A model generated the notes under the pieces. The model saw only the letters and a list, made by a program, of their open reading frames with translations. It was not told the DNA's origin and made no database searches. Source: Dehalococcoidia bacterium (lineage in GTDB: Bacteria > Chloroflexota > Dehalococcoidia > Dehalococcoidales > E44-bin46). From it: a stretch of 8,057 bases of DNA. The DNA lies in NCBI GenBank assembly GCA_020343755.1, contig CP070810.1, forward strand, positions 901,746-909,802, written 5' to 3'. Shown here in pieces: positions 6,003 to 8,057 of this stretch (positions within the stretch are counted from its first letter, which is position 1; each line of letters opens with the position of its first letter). The position numbers and the translations under genes are program-made.

Positions 6003-6353
6003 TTGATAGATAATATAAAGTTTGATGAAAAGGGGCTTATCCCGGCTATAGTTCAAGATGCTGACACCGGCGAGGTGCTGATGCTAGCATACATGAATGA
6101 GAAGGCACTGCGCCGAACTCTATCCAGTGGCGAAGCCTGGTTCTATAGTCGGAGCCGAAACAAACTATGGCACAAGGGTGAGACCTCAGGCAACCGAATC
6201 AAGGTGCGTTCAGTATGGAAGGACTGCGATAGCGATACCATCCTGATTCTGGGACAGCCTACAGGTCCGGTGTGCCACACCGGTAACAAGACCTGCTTCT
6301 TTCAAAAGCTAAGCGAACAAGATATAGAGGCGAGCCATCAAGAGGAAGCCTGA
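6003..6353 (+). CDS. hisI: Phosphoribosyl-AMP cyclohydrolase (HisI)
   Basis: HisI opens the purine ring of phosphoribosyl-AMP, the step just before the HisA reaction, and needs Zn and Mg. The product is 116 residues from TTG 6003 (122 if TTG 5985 is used). It has GLIPAIVQDADTGEVLMLAYMN (about 11-32), WFYSRSRNKLWHKGETSGN (46-64), and the metal-binding region DCDSDT (74-79) with Asp 74/76/78. The three zinc-ligand cysteines are C75, C91 and C98, spaced 16 and 7 as in the family. It is a stand-alone cyclohydrolase with no HisE domain fused and no hisE nearby. It sits 19 bases after the hisA stop. Its last 16 bases overlap the end of the convergent DUF1385 gene. Confidence 0.95.
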   Translation: MIDNIKFDEKGLIPAIVQDADTGEVLMLAYMNEKALRRTLSSGEAWFYSRSRNKLWHKGETSGNRIKVRSVWKDCDSDTILILGQPTGPVCHTGNKTCFFQKLSEQDIEASHQEEA

Positions 6354-7231
6354 GCTACCTCCTCAACATGGTCAACTTCCACCACTTTTTTCAGCGCCGA
6401 TAAGGCAACCTCAAGCTGATTATCGTCAGGTTCCCTGGTTGTTAGCTCCTGTAACCATAATCCCGGAGCTAGAAATGCCCTAACCAATCTATTCTTGTTA
6501 TGCCTAGCGCCAAAGTAGGTAACTTCGTAGCCAAGGGCAGCAATAAGCGGAACCAGGGCGATTCGCGACAGCACCATCACCCACACTGAAGGTCGACCAA
6601 TAATGGCAAAAACGATGATAGCGATAATCAAAACGGCAAACAGAAAGCTAGTGCCACAACGAACATGAGCCGTGCTGTATTTCTTAACTGCCTCTACCTC
6701 CAGTGGAACGCCAGCCTCGTAGGCATTAACCGCCTTGTGCTCGGCACCGTGATAAGCAAACACCCGCCTAATGTCACGGGCTAATGTTATTAACCTAAGG
6801 TAAGCGATGAAAAAACCCAGCCGGATAAAGCCCTCTATTAAATGGAATATGATTGATGATTGAATATAAGGATCAAGCAATCTGGTGAGGAAAAGGGGGG
6901 CTATGAAGAAGAAAGCCACGGCAAAAGCCAGCGAACCAGCTACCATGCCCCAAGCCAGTCCTCCCGGAAGCTTCTCCCCTTCCTCCTCCATAGACACATT
7001 GGCTGAGTAGAGGAGACTCTTAACACCTAGATACATAGCCTCGATTAAGGCAACGACACCGCGGATTAAAGGAATTCTCCTCATCCTACTAGTAGAGATG
7101 CTAGGCAATGGCCGAGTATCTATAACCACTTCCCCGTCAGACTGACGTACTGCAGTTACTACCGCCTTTTGCCCCCGCATCATCACCCCCTCAATAACTG
7201 CCTGGCCACCGTAATAAAACCTCTGTGCCAC
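6338..7231 (-). CDS. DUF1385 (YqhQ-like) integral membrane protein
   Basis: A member of the DUF1385 family, related to Bacillus YqhQ, whose biochemical role is not established. Family hallmarks are YGGQAVIEGVMMRG (7-20), IPLIRGVVALIEAMYLG (53-69), YHGAEHKAVNAYE (160-172), RCGTSF (191-196) and EPDDNQLEVALSAL near the C-terminus (267-280). Hydrophobic stretches at about 93-115, 127-148, 196-212 and 214-236 suggest four membrane segments, with the conserved His/Cys-containing blocks on one face; a metal-binding role is only inference. The start is GTG 7231 with a GGGGGG SD about seven bases upstream. It follows rpmE but lies beyond an intrinsic terminator. Its stop codon lies inside the 3' end of hisI on the opposite strand. 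Confidence 0.92.
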   Translation of the reverse strand: MAQRFYYGGQAVIEGVMMRGQKAVVTAVRQSDGEVVIDTRPLPSISTSRMRRIPLIRGVVALIEAMYLGVKSLLYSANVSMEEEGEKLPGGLAWGMVAGSLAFAVAFFFIAPLFLTRLLDPYIQSSIIFHLIEGFIRLGFFIAYLRLITLARDIRRVFAYHGAEHKAVNAYEAGVPLEVEAVKKYSTAHVRCGTSFLFAVLIIAIIVFAIIGRPSVWVMVLSRIALVPLIAALGYEVTYFGARHNKNRLVRAFLAPGLWLQELTTREPDDNQLEVALSALKKVVEVDHVEEVAQASS

Positions 7232-7248
7232 AACAAATCCCCCCTAAT

Positions 7249-7281
7249 AAACAAAAAGGAGCAGCTCAGCAATGCCGCTCC
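7249..7281 (-). terminator. Intrinsic terminator after rpmE
   Basis: On the minus strand an eight-pair stem, GGAGCGGC with GCTGCTCC (7274-7281 with 7258-7265, one G-U pair), closes an eight-base loop and is followed directly by TTTTTGTTT. This is a classic rho-independent terminator for the rplU-rpmA-rpmE unit. It ends only about 17 bases before the DUF1385 start codon, so it may act as an attenuator for that gene. Confidence 0.88.
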
Positions 7282-7301
7282 TGTCTCTATAATTCACCCA
7301 C

Positions 7302-7508
7302 TTAATCTTCCAGCTTATAGCGCCGTTTAAACCGCTCCACCCGCCCAGTAGTATCTACCACCCGACGCTCTCCAGAGAAGAACGGATGACACTTACTGCA
7401 CACCTCGACCTTCAATGTCTTCTGGGTAGAGCCAGTAATAAAGGTATTGCCACAAGAGCAAATTACCTTGGCATCTTTATAATACTTAGGATGAATCTTA
7501 TCCTTCAC
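7302..7508 (-). CDS. rpmE: 50S ribosomal protein L31 (zinc-binding form)
   Basis: L31 sits at the central protuberance of the large subunit and bridges to the small subunit. The 68 residues include IHPKYY (5-10), the first zinc pair C17/C19 (CSCGNTF) and the second pair C37/C40 (CSKCHPFFSG), so this is the zinc-containing C+ form, often a zinc store in bacteria. The FKRRY segment (60-64) is typical of the C-terminus. The start is GTG 7508. Only five bases separate it from the rpmA stop, and the weak SD (AGGTGG) overlaps that stop, which suggests translational coupling. A strong terminator follows. Confidence 0.96.
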   Translation of the reverse strand: MKDKIHPKYYKDAKVICSCGNTFITGSTQKTLKVEVCSKCHPFFSGERRVVDTTGRVERFKRRYKLED

Positions 7509-7513
7509 ACCAC

Positions 7514-7768
7514 CTAGCTAGCGTAAACGCTAACCTTCCTCCTGTTTTTAGTATCAGGCTCAAACTTAACCACGCCATCAATGAGAGCGTAAAGGGTATA
7601 ATCCTTGCCGACACCCACATTATTACCAGGGCGAATACGTGTGCCGCGCTGCCGAACCAAAATAGTCCCGGCATGTACACTCTGCCCAGCGTATCTCTTC
7701 ACTCCAAGCCGCTTGGCTTGACTATCTCGACCGTAGCGGGTAGAGCCGCCTCCCTTCTTATGCGCCAC
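7514..7768 (-). CDS. rpmA: 50S ribosomal protein L27
   Basis: L27 lies near the peptidyl-transferase centre, where its flexible N-terminal tail contacts the tRNA ends. The protein is 84 residues and begins with the canonical MAHKKGGGSTRYGRDS; LGVKRYAGQ (22-30), AGTILVRQRGT (33-43) and PGNNVGVGKDYTLYALIDG (48-66) follow. I start at GTG 7768 because it gives the standard N-terminus and sits six bases from the GAGGTGA SD. The in-frame TTG at 7774 would directly abut the SD. No cleavable N-terminal extension of the Firmicutes type is present. The start overlaps the rplU stop by 11 bases. Confidence 0.96.
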   Translation of the reverse strand: MAHKKGGGSTRYGRDSQAKRLGVKRYAGQSVHAGTILVRQRGTRIRPGNNVGVGKDYTLYALIDGVVKFEPDTKNRRKVSVYAS

Positions 7769-8057
7769 TTTCAATCACCTCTTTCTTGCGCCGCCGAGCC
7801 TTTCTCGCTGGCTCAGCTTGAATAGCCCCCGGCTCAACTATCTTATCCACAGTCAGCCTAGTATAAAGCTGACGATGTCCCATCTTCCGGCGGTAACGCA
7901 CCTTCGGCTTATACTTGAAAACTATAATCTTCTTACCCTTGCCCTCCCCCTGTGAGGTAGCAATTACTTTGGCTCCCTCAATAGTGGGTTTGCCTACAGT
8001 TACCCGGTCACCCTCGGCAATCAGTAATACCCTGTCTAGCTCAACGGTATCACCCTC
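7758..8057 (-). CDS. rplU: 50S ribosomal protein L21, N-terminus cut by window edge
   Basis: L21 binds 23S rRNA near L20. The visible 99 residues begin at EGDTVELDRV, so about 15-18 N-terminal residues lie beyond the right edge. The diagnostic block is KIIVFKYKPKVRYRRKMGHRQ (split about 44-64), followed by YTRLTVDKI. After it comes a basic tail (EPARKARRRKKEV) of about 20 residues, longer than the usual L21 end. The TAA stop (7758-7760) lies inside rpmA, giving an 11-base overlap. rplU, rpmA and rpmE form one transcript whose promoter is outside the window. Confidence 0.95.
   Translation of the reverse strand, partial: EGDTVELDRVLLIAEGDRVTVGKPTIEGAKVIATSQGEGKGKKIIVFKYKPKVRYRRKMGHRQLYTRLTVDKIVEPGAIQAEPARKARRRKKEVIESGA
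7775..7781 (-). promoter_or_regulatory. Shine-Dalgarno sequence fixing the rpmA start
   Basis: GAGGTGA on the minus strand, within the end of rplU, is six bases from GTG 7768. It directly abuts the TTG at 7774, excluding that codon as start. Confidence 0.75.

Noticed and set aside
1..8057. A defence, mobile or other undescribed multi-gene system
   Set aside because: Every gene but the GYD and DUF1385 proteins belongs to a well-known housekeeping family. There are no direct-repeat arrays, transposase or integrase genes, or abrupt composition changes.

Overview
The window is bacterial and carries only chromosomal housekeeping and metabolic genes. Bacterial markers are the DnaN sliding clamp and ribosomal proteins L21, L27 and L31. 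Base composition looks roughly balanced to slightly AT-rich. Most start codons are GTG or TTG, each with a good Shine-Dalgarno (SD) sequence. A bifunctional, archaeal-type fructose-1,6-bisphosphate aldolase/phosphatase next to a corrinoid adenosyltransferase and molybdopterin genes suggests an anaerobic, early-branching bacterium. My best guess is Chloroflexota, Dehalococcoidia-like; this is inference from gene content, not a search result.

Layout. (1) Positions 1-5101, minus strand: a co-directional run read from right to left as cobO, fbp (FBP aldolase/phosphatase), a GYD-domain protein, rdgB, moaA, moaC and dnaN (cut by the left edge). Gaps are short or genes overlap. The exceptions are about 107 bp before the GYD gene, which holds a stem-loop, and about 65 bp before dnaN, which holds a 12-bp palindrome. 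(2) Positions 5102-5269: a divergent intergenic region with two back-to-back sigma70-type promoters, one for cobO and one for hisA. (3) Positions 5270-6353, plus strand: hisA and hisI, two consecutive-region steps of histidine biosynthesis. hisA has no ATG, GTG or TTG at its N-terminus and appears to start at ATA. (4) Positions 6338-8057, minus strand: rplU (cut by the right edge), rpmA and rpmE, then a clear intrinsic terminator, then a DUF1385/YqhQ-like membrane protein whose 3' end overlaps that of hisI.

The cobO-to-dnaN run mixes corrinoid adenosylation, gluconeogenesis, nucleotide-pool cleaning, molybdopterin synthesis and replication. It looks like a streamlined housekeeping operon rather than one pathway. 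No mobile element, CRISPR array, tRNA, rRNA or defence system is visible, and I see no convincing undescribed multi-gene system. The points most worth a second look are the ATA start of hisA, dnaN sitting behind moaC instead of dnaA, the terminator just in front of the DUF1385 gene, and the uncharacterised GYD protein.
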